Origin: Bacteroidales bacterium
Lineage (GTDB): Bacteria; Bacteroidota; Bacteroidia; Bacteroidales; UBA932
DNA: 29,853 bases
Assembly (NCBI GenBank): GCA_020026275.1
Contig: JAHHQQ010000022.1
Location: forward strand, 1-29,853
Reading direction: 5' to 3'
Shown here in pieces: positions 23,228 through 29,853 of the stretch; position 1 is the first letter of the stretch, and the number at the start of each line of letters is the position of its first letter. Made by a program: the position numbers and the translations under genes. The notes under the pieces were generated by a model. It ran no database searches. It was not told where the DNA came from and saw only the letters and a list, made by a program, of their open reading frames with translations.

Positions 23228-24574
23228 TTATACCAACTTGAAGAACCGCTTCCAACGGATATTCCATGGAAATGACTTGCTGCTGTCAAGCGACAACCAG
23301 ACAAGTGAAGGTTTTCCAACGATATGATCTTCTGGTACAAAACCCCAATATCTTGAATCAAGGGAATTATGACGGTTGTCACCCATCATAAAATAGTAAT
23401 CCTGTTGGAAAGTATAACTTCCGGCCACTTCCGAATTGATCAGAATCTGACCCTCCGGATTCACCTCAAGTTTATTTCCTTCATAGACACAAATGATACG
23501 TCTATACAAAGGCAGGTTCTTGAGATCCAGTTGTACAGTCTCGCCTTTTTTCGGTATCCAAAGCGGACCGAAATTATCCCTTGTCCAATGATAATCTTCC
23601 GTAAATGGAAAAATACTCTTGAAAGAATCGGGATAATCTGGCGGATAGACATCCAGATTTGCACGGACATCGACAACATTCTTGAAACTCCTGACCTTCT
23701 CCAGCATTGCTGCTGTCAAAGGCATTTGCGGATAACCTGGAAGGTTATTGTCAAAATAGAGTTCTTGTCTGTTGATTCCCATCTCTTCCAATAGAATCGG
23801 ATTGATGAGATTGCCGTCCGTTACAACCGTATAGGAGCTTTGTACCCCTGGCCATACTTCCTGCTTGCGGGAATTGATATAGACCTGTCCATCTTTTATG
23901 CTCAAAGTATCACCGGCGACAGCGACACATCTTTTCACATAATGATCTTTTTTGTCAGATGGTCTGACAATGACAGGACCATAATTCACCTCTGTATACT
24001 CTTTTCCAAGTGCTCTGCACAAAGCATAGTAGTCATCTGCAGGAGCCTTGGCGAGAACGGTATCTCCATGAGGAAATCCAAAAACCACATAATCACCTTC
24101 TTCCACATTCCTTAGACCTTTCAACCTTTTGTAATCTGAACGGATCACCGTTGAATAGGATTCATGCCCCATGAAGACATTGTGAGTGAAAGGAATGGTC
24201 AGAGGGGTCTGAGGTATTCTTGGACCGTAAGTCAGTTTGCTGACAAAGAGATGATCGCCTGTATAGAGCGAACTCTCCATTGATGAGGAAGGAATCTTAT
24301 ATGCCTGAAAAAAGAACACATTGATGAAGGTGACGACGACAACAGCAAAGATAATTGCATCAAGCCAATCAAGAAGAGCATTCCTCTTCTCTCCTTCCTT
24401 ATAGTCTTTCTTCCAGAACAACCACTTCACCTTGCGGGTAATATGGTGATCGAAAATTATCGGAAGACCCAATAGGAACCAATAGTTTCCGAGCCAAGAT
24501 ACCCACACAATGTACAAGAGTGCCCAGAAGGCCAACCTTGTCCAACGGTTATGGTAAAATTCCCTCAAACTCAC
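23228..24574 (-). CDS. lepB: Signal peptidase I
   Basis: Inner-membrane protease that removes signal peptides from exported proteins. The 448-residue protein has two N-terminal hydrophobic stretches (about 12-40) and a further one at 72-90, then the catalytic serine S98 in KIPSSSMESSL and the catalytic lysine K214 in HYVKRCVAVAGD. The conserved GDNRHNSLDSRYWG lies near the C-terminus. Its length fits the long Bacteroidota form, which has a large insert between the lysine region and the last motif. It starts at GTG 24574, with an in-frame stop just upstream (the rplT stop), so no earlier start is possible. It is 6 bases after rplT and so last in the thrS operon. Confidence 0.95.
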   Translation of the reverse strand: MSLREFYHNRWTRLAFWALLYIVWVSWLGNYWFLLGLPIIFDHHITRKVKWLFWKKDYKEGEKRNALLDWLDAIIFAVVVVTFINVFFFQAYKIPSSSMESSLYTGDHLFVSKLTYGPRIPQTPLTIPFTHNVFMGHESYSTVIRSDYKRLKGLRNVEEGDYVVFGFPHGDTVLAKAPADDYYALCRALGKEYTEVNYGPVIVRPSDKKDHYVKRCVAVAGDTLSIKDGQVYINSRKQEVWPGVQSSYTVVTDGNLINPILLEEMGINRQELYFDNNLPGYPQMPLTAAMLEKVRSFKNVVDVRANLDVYPPDYPDSFKSIFPFTEDYHWTRDNFGPLWIPKKGETVQLDLKNLPLYRRIICVYEGNKLEVNPEGQILINSEVAGSYTFQQDYYFMMGDNRHNSLDSRYWGFVPEDHIVGKPSLVWLSLDSSKSFPWNIRWKRFFKLV

Positions 24575-24580
24575 GGCAAA

Positions 24581-24925
24581 CTACTTTACAGAATTGATGA
24601 TAGCTTCAAAAGCCTGAGGATTATTCATAGCAAGGTCTGCAAGAACTTTACGGTTAAGACCGACATTCTGCTTAGCTAGCTTACCCATAAACTGAGAATA
24701 AGACATACCATACTGACGTGCAGCGGCATTGATTCTCTGAATCCAAAGTGCGCGGAATTCGCGCTTCTTTGCTTTACGGTCACGATAAGCATAAGTAAGA
24801 CCTTTCTCATAGGTGTTCTTTGCTACCGTCCAAACATTTTTCCTTGAAAGGAAATTACCGCGGGTCTTTTTAAGGATCTTCTTGCGGCGTGCCCTAGAGG
24901 CAACTGAGTTTACTGATCTTGGCAT
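24581..24925 (-). CDS. rplT: 50S ribosomal protein bL20
   Basis: Large-subunit assembly protein of 114 residues. It begins MPRSVNSVASRARRKKILKK, with the KTRGNFLSRKNVWTVAKN and WIQRINAAARQYGMSYSQFM signatures. In E. coli and Bacillus bL20 represses its own operon by binding a leader or intergenic RNA. Here an 80-base gap separates rpmI and rplT and contains a possible hairpin (24947-24980). lepB follows after 6 bases. Confidence 0.97.
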   Translation of the reverse strand: MPRSVNSVASRARRKKILKKTRGNFLSRKNVWTVAKNTYEKGLTYAYRDRKAKKREFRALWIQRINAAARQYGMSYSQFMGKLAKQNVGLNRKVLADLAMNNPQAFEAIINSVK

Positions 24926-24946
24926 AATTTAAATACATTTCTGGAA

Positions 24947-24980
24947 GCAGTGATCATTCTTCATGATTCTTTCGGACTGC
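24947..24980 (-). other. Possible RNA hairpin between rpmI and rplT
   Basis: In the minus-strand transcript GCAGT pairs with ACTGC, enclosing an inner ATCAT/ATGAT stem with a GAAGA loop and an unpaired CCGAAAGA side. It lies 21 bases ahead of the rplT start. It could be a regulatory site for bL20, but the stems are short and this is speculative. Confidence 0.3.
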
Positions 24981-25005
24981 ATTCCATAATTACACTTTAA
25001 TAAAA

Positions 25006-25200
25006 TTACATTACTAGAAGCTCTTTCAATCTAGGCTCGTCAACTTTGTGGATGAGAGCGAAGTGATCCAGATTTCTCTTCTGCTTCTTAGTCTTTTTTG
25101 TGAGAATGTGGCTATGATAAGCGTGTTTTCTCTTAATTTTTCCCGTGCCGGTAAGCGTGAAACGCTTTTTGGCACCGGCGTTGGTTTTAAGCTTTGCCAT
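25006..25200 (-). CDS. rpmI: 50S ribosomal protein bL35
   Basis: Large-subunit protein of 64 residues, beginning MAKLKTNAGAKKRFTLTGTG and rich in lysine and histidine (KRKHAYHSHILTKKTKKQKR). It lies 42 bases after infC and 80 bases before rplT in the conserved infC-rpmI-rplT order. Confidence 0.96.
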   Translation of the reverse strand: MAKLKTNAGAKKRFTLTGTGKIKRKHAYHSHILTKKTKKQKRNLDHFALIHKVDEPRLKELLVM

Positions 25201-25242
25201 CTCTTTAAAAATTAATGATTAATAAAATATATAATCTTGCGA

Positions 25243-25875
25243 TTATTTCTTCTTGATAGGTGCGATCATCATGATCATCCTCTTGCCCTCAAGTTTAGGC
25301 ATATTTTCAGCTCTACCGTACTCTTCCAGTTCCACCGCGAATCTCAACAGAAGTTTTTCCCCCTGATCGGAGAACTGGATAGAACGACCTCTGAAAAATA
25401 CAGAAGCTTTCACTTTAGAGCCTTCATCCAAGAATTCTTGGGCATGCTTGAGCTTGAACTGGAAATCGTGTTCATCGGTATTAGGGCCGAAACGGATTTC
25501 CTTGATCACTACCTTGCTGGCATTGGCTTTCATTTCCTTTGCCTTCTTTTTCTGCTGGTAGAGATATTTCTGGTAATCAAGTATCTTGCATACCGGAGGA
25601 TCTGCCTTTGCACTGATCTCTACAAGATCCAGTTCGAGTTCATCCGCCAACTTGATGGCTTCTGAAATTGAAAAAACACCTGGATCAGGAATATTGTCTC
25701 CCACCAGACGAACTTGAGAAGCGGTAATCTCCTCATTGATGTTCAATTCATTCTCTCCCTTTTTACGTGCTCCCTGAAAATGATGGGCACCAGCTGCTGG
25801 CCTAGGACCTGCCGGTCTTGGGCCTCCAAACGGTCTTGGACCGCTGAAACTTTTTGGTTTGTAAGGCGTTGCGAT
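25243..25875 (-). CDS. infC: Translation initiation factor IF-3, with an AUC start codon
   Basis: Binds the 30S subunit, prevents premature joining and rejects non-canonical start codons. The 210-residue product has a proline-, glycine- and arginine-rich N-terminal extension (about 1-40), then NINEEITASQVRLVGDN, the N domain, the lysine-rich linker (YQQKKKAKEMK) and the C domain (KEIRFGPNTDEHDFQFKLKHA). The frame has no ATG or GTG upstream of the conserved part; the first TTG (25746) would remove the extension. The frame opens at TAG 25888-25890, and ATC at 25873-25875 lies 8 bases after a perfect AGGAGG. AUU, AUA or AUC starts are a known device of infC for autoregulation. Lies 44 bases after thrS and 42 bases before rpmI. 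Confidence 0.92.
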   Translation of the reverse strand: MATPYKPKSFSGPRPFGGPRPAGPRPAAGAHHFQGARKKGENELNINEEITASQVRLVGDNIPDPGVFSISEAIKLADELELDLVEISAKADPPVCKILDYQKYLYQQKKKAKEMKANASKVVIKEIRFGPNTDEHDFQFKLKHAQEFLDEGSKVKASVFFRGRSIQFSDQGEKLLLRFAVELEEYGRAENMPKLEGKRMIMMIAPIKKK

Positions 25876-25883
25876 AAAAAAGC

Positions 25884-25889
25884 CCTCCT
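25884..25889 (-). promoter_or_regulatory. Strong Shine-Dalgarno site AGGAGG that sets the infC start
   Basis: AGGAGG on the minus strand, followed by eight bases (GCTTTTTT), leads to the AUC codon at 25875. This is the only perfect Shine-Dalgarno sequence I noticed in front of a gene here; other genes have A/T-rich leaders, as is usual in Bacteroidota, whose ribosomes hide the anti-Shine-Dalgarno sequence. Confidence 0.8.
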
Positions 25890-25919
25890 AAATTTAAGTT
25901 AAGTTAAACAAGTCATGAA

Positions 25920-27884
25920 TTATTTCACGTCAATTTCAGCTTTTACAAGCTCCTTGAACCATGTGATAAATTCATTTAATCCCATTGAGCCCTTGTCTTC
26001 TCCTTCAAGTCTGAGTGAAACGGTATTCTCATTGACCTCTTTTTCACCGACAATCACGAGGACAGGCACTCTAAGCAATGAAATTTCACGAATCCTTTTG
26101 CCAAGGGTTTCGTTACGATCATCCACGGAAGCGCGAATATCGGAATTATTCATCAAATCACAAACTTTTTTTGCATATTCTGCATATTTTTCGCTGACTG
26201 GCAATACTTTAACCTGATCAGGAGCAAGCCATACAGGAAGATGACCGGCAGTATGCTCAAGCAAAACAGCTGTGAATCTTTCAATAGATCCGAACGGTGC
26301 TCTGTGGATCATGATAGGACGTTTCTTGGATCCGTCCGCATCCGTATATTCAAGTTGGAATCTTTCTGGAAGATTGTAATCAACTTGGATAGTACCCAAC
26401 TGCCACTTTCTTCCAATAGCATCCTTGACCATGAAATCAAGTTTCGGACCATAGAAAGCAGCTTCTCCATACTCGATGGTGGCTGGAAGGCCTTTTTCTT
26501 TACAGGACTCGATAATTGCATTTTCTGCACGCTCCCAATTTTCCTCGCTTCCGATATACTTGTCTCTGTTCACCTTGTCTCTCAAAGAGATCTGCGCAGT
26601 GAAGTTGTCGAATTTGAAGACCTTGAACACATACATGATCAAATCAATGACCTTCTTGAACTCATCTTTCAACTGATCTGGACGAACGAACATATGTGCA
26701 TCATCCTGAGTGAAGCTGCGCACACGGGTCAAGCCATGGAGCTCGCCACTCTGTTCATAACGGTAAACCGTACCGAATTCTGCCAGTCTGAGCGGAAGAT
26801 CCTTGTAAGATCTTGGAACGACACGATAGATTTCGCAATGATGAGGACAGTTCATCGGTTTAAGCATATATTCCTCTCCTTCCTGTGGTGTATGGATAGG
26901 CTGGAAAGAATCCTTTCCATATTTTGCATCATGACCGGAAGTGATATAAAGTTGACGGCTGCCGATATGTGGAGTGACCACTGGAAGGTAGCCCTGCTCA
27001 CTCAATTTCTTTCTGAGGAAATTTTCAAGGTGATATCTCATGACAGCACCACGAGGCAGCCACATTGGAAGTCCCAGACCGACTCTTGGTGAGAACATGA
27101 AGAGTTCCATCTCTTTGCCCAATTTTCTGTGGTCTCTCTTCTTGGCCTCTTCCATCATCGCGAGATATTCATCCAGCAAAGATTTCTTAGGAAAAGTGAT
27201 ACCATAGATACGGGTCAGCTGCTGGCGTTTCTCATCGCCTCTCCAGTAAGCACCGGCAATGGCAGTCAGTTTGACAGCCTTGATCATCTCAGTGGACATC
27301 AGATGAGGTCCACGGCAAAGATCGGTGAAATCACCATTTACATAGTATGTGATGGTGCCATCCTCCAGTTCGCCGATCAGCTCACATTTGTACTGGTCAC
27401 CTTTTTCTTCAAAATATTTGAGAGCTTCTTCCTTTGATACGGAAATGCGCTTGAAGTCCTGCTTCTGTCTGGCAAGTTCAAGCATCTTCTTCTCGATTTT
27501 TGGAAGATCGGATTCTGTGATTGTATTCTCTCCGAGGTCCACATCATAATAAAAACCGTTTTCTACTGCAGGACCGATACCAAATTTGACTCCTGGATAC
27601 AAAGCCTCCAAAGCCTCTGCAAGGAGGTGTGAAGAAGAATGCCAGAAAATGTGCTTTCCTTCTTCATCGTCCCATTTGAGGAGTTTGATGGAGCAATTTT
27701 CTTCAATAGGAAGGGTAAGGTCACAAATCTTACCTTTATCTCCCTCATCAGCTGATTCCGGATAAACCAGTACGCCCAAAACCTCAGCCGCCAATCTTGG
27801 ACTGATCCCATTTGCAATTTCAAAGCCAGTAACACCTTTTTCGTATTCTCTGACACTGCCATCTGGAAATTTAATGTTGATCAT
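25920..27884 (-). CDS. thrS: Threonyl-tRNA synthetase
   Basis: Charges tRNA-Thr. The 654-residue protein has an N-terminal TGS domain (1-60, MINIKFPDGSVREYEKGVTG), the editing domain with HSSSHLLAEALEALYP and the cysteine-containing LCRGPHL segment, and the class II catalytic core with NCPHHCEIY carrying a zinc-binding cysteine. Motif 2 (YRYEQSGELHGLTRVRSFTQDDAHMF), motif 3 (GSIERFTAVLLEHTAG) and the C-terminal anticodon-binding domain follow. It is the first gene of thrS-infC-rpmI-rplT-lepB. A structured leader (27913-27957) and a TATCTTTG promoter box lie upstream. Confidence 0.97.
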   Translation of the reverse strand: MINIKFPDGSVREYEKGVTGFEIANGISPRLAAEVLGVLVYPESADEGDKGKICDLTLPIEENCSIKLLKWDDEEGKHIFWHSSSHLLAEALEALYPGVKFGIGPAVENGFYYDVDLGENTITESDLPKIEKKMLELARQKQDFKRISVSKEEALKYFEEKGDQYKCELIGELEDGTITYYVNGDFTDLCRGPHLMSTEMIKAVKLTAIAGAYWRGDEKRQQLTRIYGITFPKKSLLDEYLAMMEEAKKRDHRKLGKEMELFMFSPRVGLGLPMWLPRGAVMRYHLENFLRKKLSEQGYLPVVTPHIGSRQLYITSGHDAKYGKDSFQPIHTPQEGEEYMLKPMNCPHHCEIYRVVPRSYKDLPLRLAEFGTVYRYEQSGELHGLTRVRSFTQDDAHMFVRPDQLKDEFKKVIDLIMYVFKVFKFDNFTAQISLRDKVNRDKYIGSEENWERAENAIIESCKEKGLPATIEYGEAAFYGPKLDFMVKDAIGRKWQLGTIQVDYNLPERFQLEYTDADGSKKRPIMIHRAPFGSIERFTAVLLEHTAGHLPVWLAPDQVKVLPVSEKYAEYAKKVCDLMNNSDIRASVDDRNETLGKRIREISLLRVPVLVIVGEKEVNENTVSLRLEGEDKGSMGLNEFITWFKELVKAEIDVK

Positions 27885-27912
27885 AATTTCTTAAAGTACT
27901 AAAATTTAAATT

Positions 27913-27957
27913 GGACTAACCAGTATTTACAAACCAAGTACTTAAACTTGATTAGCC
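27913..27957 (-). other. Possible structured leader RNA of thrS
   Basis: In the minus-strand transcript GGCTAATC can pair with GGTTAGTCC (one bulge and a G-U pair), enclosing an inner CAAGT/ACTTG hairpin. It lies in the roughly 85-base leader between the promoter box at 27976 and the start codon at 27884. In E. coli thrS represses its own translation through a tRNA-like leader, so this may be an analogous element; no sequence match to that operator is claimed. Confidence 0.35.
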
Positions 27958-27975
27958 ATAATATTAGTCATTTTA

Positions 27976-27983
27976 CAAAGATA
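27976..27983 (-). promoter_or_regulatory. -7 box of the thrS operon promoter
   Basis: TATCTTTG on the minus strand is an exact TAnnTTTG box about 92 bases ahead of the thrS ATG. The expected -33 box is not clear. It forms an inverted repeat with the divergent box at 27995-28002. Confidence 0.6.
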
Positions 27984-27994
27984 AGAAAAATTTC

Positions 27995-28002
27995 TATCTT
28001 TG
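27995..28002 (+). promoter_or_regulatory. -7 box of the DUF4199/glycosyltransferase promoter
   Basis: TATCTTTG on the plus strand, 25 bases ahead of ATG 28028. A TTTTAC at 27971-27976 is a weak upstream box at about 20 bases. It mirrors the thrS box eleven bases away, so the two polymerases would compete for the same DNA. Confidence 0.6.
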
Positions 28003-28027
28003 TCTATATAATCAAGATATAGAATCT

Positions 28028-28612
28028 ATGGATACTCGAAATGAAATCAATGGCAGCTTACAATGGAAGGAAGCAAGTAAGGGCGGAATCATTCTGGGAT
28101 TGATTTCCTTTTTCTACATATTGCTCTCCAGCTTGTTGGCAAAATGGGCAGGAAATGGCAATGCCTCTCTTATGCTTTCATTCCTGAGCATTGCTCTTTG
28201 GTGTCTGAAATTTTATGGTTGCATCGCTCTAATGAAGCTTTTCCTAATCAAATTGAAAGCATCGTACCGAGGAGTCGACAGTCGCGTGGCTTTCTCTTAT
28301 GGCGCAAAAATTGCTTTTCTTTCGGCTTTTGTCTACTCCGTCTGCTATCTGGCCAATATACTCTACCTTTCCAATGACGTCTTCCAGGCGCAGCTGGAAA
28401 TGGTTGATACGATAGTCAGCCAGAATTCATCCATGTTTGACAGCAACTCCCTGGCCGCATTTGACAAGGTCAAGGAATCCATGCCGACCATGATGACCAT
28501 CTACAATCTGATCTACTGTACCCTATACGGTGTCGTCCTGTCACTGATCCTTTCCAAGAATCTGATTCCGGACGATGACTTTGAAGAGGAAGGAGAGAAT
28601 AATCTCCAATAG
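28028..28612 (+). CDS. DUF4199-family membrane protein
   Basis: Function unknown. The 194-residue protein has about four hydrophobic segments (near residues 18-40, 48-70, 90-112 and 155-176) and an acidic C-terminal tail (DDDFEEEGENN). WKEASKGGIILGLISFFY at the start and the paired central helices match DUF4199, a Bacteroidota family. It is followed 26 bases later by a glycosyltransferase 2 gene, an arrangement I recall as common in the phylum, which suggests a role together with lipid-linked sugar transfer in the inner membrane. The signals are topology and context only. Confidence 0.85.
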   Translation: MDTRNEINGSLQWKEASKGGIILGLISFFYILLSSLLAKWAGNGNASLMLSFLSIALWCLKFYGCIALMKLFLIKLKASYRGVDSRVAFSYGAKIAFLSAFVYSVCYLANILYLSNDVFQAQLEMVDTIVSQNSSMFDSNSLAAFDKVKESMPTMMTIYNLIYCTLYGVVLSLILSKNLIPDDDFEEEGENNLQ

Positions 28613-28638
28613 AACCTGAAACTGATATAATATTAATT

Positions 28639-29610
28639 ATGACGAATGAATTCGAGAAACAACTTTCAATAGTAGTACCTCTTTTCAATGAAAAAGAATC
28701 ACTTCCAGACCTGATCGACTGGATTGCTTCTGTAATGAATCAGGAAGAACTGAGTTATGAAATAATTCTAGTAGATGACGGAAGCGTCGACGGATCATGG
28801 GACAAGATTCTAGAACTGTCCGCCAAGAACGGAAATATCAGAGCCATCTCTTTCAGAAGGAATTACGGAAAATCCGCAGCCCTCTATTGTGGATTCAAGG
28901 CAGCCATTGGAGAAATTGTAGTGACGATGGATGCGGATCTTCAAGATTCCCCTGAAGAGATTCCAGAAATGAGAAGAATGATCCTGGAAGAAGGATATGA
29001 TCTGGTTTCCGGATGGAAACAGCATCGTCAAGACAATACACTGACCAAGAACATTCCATCAAAACTATACAATGCGACTGCCAGATGGGTGACAGGGATC
29101 AAGCTGCATGACATGAACTGCGGTCTGAAAGCCTATCGCAACGAAGTGGTCAAACATATTGAGGTGTATGGAGAAATGCACCGATACATCCCTTTTCTGG
29201 CCAAGAACGCAGGATATACCAAGATTGGAGAAAAGAAAGTGCACCATCAGAAAAGAAAATACGGCACCAGCAAATTCGGTATGGAAAGATTTGTCAATGG
29301 AGCGCTGGATCTGATCACACTTTGGTTTCTCGGCGCATTCGGCAAAAAACCGATGCATCTATTCGGATTCTCCGGCATTTTGATGTTCCTGATAGGATTC
29401 ATCATCACCATCTGCCTCATTGTGAGCAAAGTTACCCACCAGGCCCATGGACTCGCATTCCGGCCTGTGACCGACCAGCCCTTGTTCTATCTTGCATTGG
29501 TCGCAGTCATGCTGGGAGTCATGCTTTTTCTTGCGGGCTTTATCGCAGAACTGGTTTCCAGGAATTCTACAGACAGGAACAACTACAACATCAAAGACGA
29601 AATCAGATAA
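28639..29610 (+). CDS. Glycosyltransferase family 2, polyprenol-phosphate type
   Basis: Transfers a sugar from a nucleotide donor, probably to a polyprenyl phosphate at the inner membrane. The 323-residue protein begins with the GT2 fold LSIVVPLFNEKESLPDLI, has the nucleotide-binding pair D46-D47 in ILVDDGSVDGSW, and the metal-binding D98-x-D100 in TMDADLQDSPEEIPEM. RKYGTSKFGMERF near 207-218 is typical of the DPM1/ArnC/GtrB group. Two C-terminal membrane helices lie at about 240-264 and 281-305. It is transcribed with the DUF4199 gene and followed by a terminator. The sugar and acceptor cannot be told from the sequence. Confidence 0.93.
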   Translation: MTNEFEKQLSIVVPLFNEKESLPDLIDWIASVMNQEELSYEIILVDDGSVDGSWDKILELSAKNGNIRAISFRRNYGKSAALYCGFKAAIGEIVVTMDADLQDSPEEIPEMRRMILEEGYDLVSGWKQHRQDNTLTKNIPSKLYNATARWVTGIKLHDMNCGLKAYRNEVVKHIEVYGEMHRYIPFLAKNAGYTKIGEKKVHHQKRKYGTSKFGMERFVNGALDLITLWFLGAFGKKPMHLFGFSGILMFLIGFIITICLIVSKVTHQAHGLAFRPVTDQPLFYLALVAVMLGVMLFLAGFIAELVSRNSTDRNNYNIKDEIR

Positions 29611-29635
29611 CAAAGAAATTTTGACTGACAGATAG

Positions 29636-29675
29636 CCGCCTTTGCCACATTGACCGCAGAGGCGGTTTATTTTAT
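29636..29675 (+). terminator. Terminator after the glycosyltransferase gene
   Basis: A 10-bp stem CCGCCTTTGC with GCAGAGGCGG (one G-U pair) encloses a ten-base loop and is followed by TTTATTTTA. It begins 25 bases after the stop codon. Confidence 0.8.
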
Positions 29676-29853
29676 CCTGTAGGCAATGACTACGTTCATG
29701 GGAGAAAAATCTGGAAACAGGAAGAAAGACCTATCTGCCAGCAACACTGCACAGAATAAAACCATATGCAAAACTGAAGGAATCCTGGCAAACAGGGAGC
29801 ACAGACAACTACCAAGACAACAACCGGACAGGGACCGCTGAAGAATGAGCGGC
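29676..29853. other. Window end, no supported gene
   Basis: These 178 bases contain no recognisable coding sequence. A 47-codon open frame from ATG 29698 is rich in polar residues, lacks any family resemblance and is probably chance. The following gene presumably starts beyond the window. Confidence 0.5.

Noticed and set aside
25744..25746. TTG as the infC start codon
   Set aside because: No ribosome-binding signal precedes it, and the in-frame P/G/R-rich extension upstream looks genuinely coding and ends at an ATC with a perfect AGGAGG.
29698..29841. A 47-codon open frame at the window end
   Set aside because: Polar low-complexity product without family resemblance, promoter box or conserved start context.
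1..29853. CRISPR arrays, insertion sequences, prophage or rRNA genes
   Set aside because: No regularly spaced repeats, transposase or integrase motifs, phage genes or rRNA stretches were found on reading either strand.

Overview
The window reads as chromosome from a member of the Bacteroidota, most likely the order Bacteroidales. The evidence is an ECF sigma/FecR pair, a SusB-type GH97 enzyme, the Bacteroidota-restricted small protein DUF4295 beside rpmG and rpmB, DUF4199, DUF4296, DUF3575 and FimB/Mfa2-type proteins, and repeated promoter boxes of the form TAnnTTTG with a TTG-like box about 20 bases upstream. I cannot resolve family or genus. No phage, insertion sequence, CRISPR array or rRNA is visible. 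Hand-counted samples suggest the left part is GC-rich (about 58-62% in two 60-base samples) and the later part poorer, down to about 32% in part of the lipoprotein operon.

Layout. Bases 1-1504 hold a minus-strand ECF sigma factor and its FecR-type anti-sigma factor, closed by a terminator. Bases 1613-5992 run on the plus strand: free methionine-(R)-sulfoxide reductase, a GH97 alpha-glucosidase with the full SusB catalytic set, and a FecCD-type permease with its ATPase. Bases 6071-9971 hold polA, a second ECF sigma factor overlapping its end, and rsmG. Then come rpmH (50 aa, own promoter and terminator), tadA and a tRNA-Leu(CAG). Bases 11010-14003 are a minus-strand operon of a zincin-like lipoprotein, a DUF3575 outer-membrane-type protein and a FimB/Mfa2-like lipoprotein. 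A divergent histidine-type phosphatase follows.

From 15498 to 27884 everything is on the minus strand. Read in transcription order there are three blocks: thrS-infC-rpmI-rplT-lepB; rpmB-rpmG-DUF4295 with a strong terminator; and ftsY-pheT-DUF4296 lipoprotein-amidohydrolase-radical SAM-deoC. This joins translation machinery to protein export (FtsY and signal peptidase I). Bases 28028-29610 return to the plus strand with a DUF4199 membrane protein and a polyprenol-type glycosyltransferase 2, divergent from thrS.

The points most worth a second look are: infC, which appears to start at an AUC codon behind a perfect AGGAGG in a phylum that normally ignores Shine-Dalgarno sequences; a DNA polymerase I whose proofreading domain has lost its catalytic residues; and the uncharacterised three-gene surface operon built around an HExxH lipoprotein.
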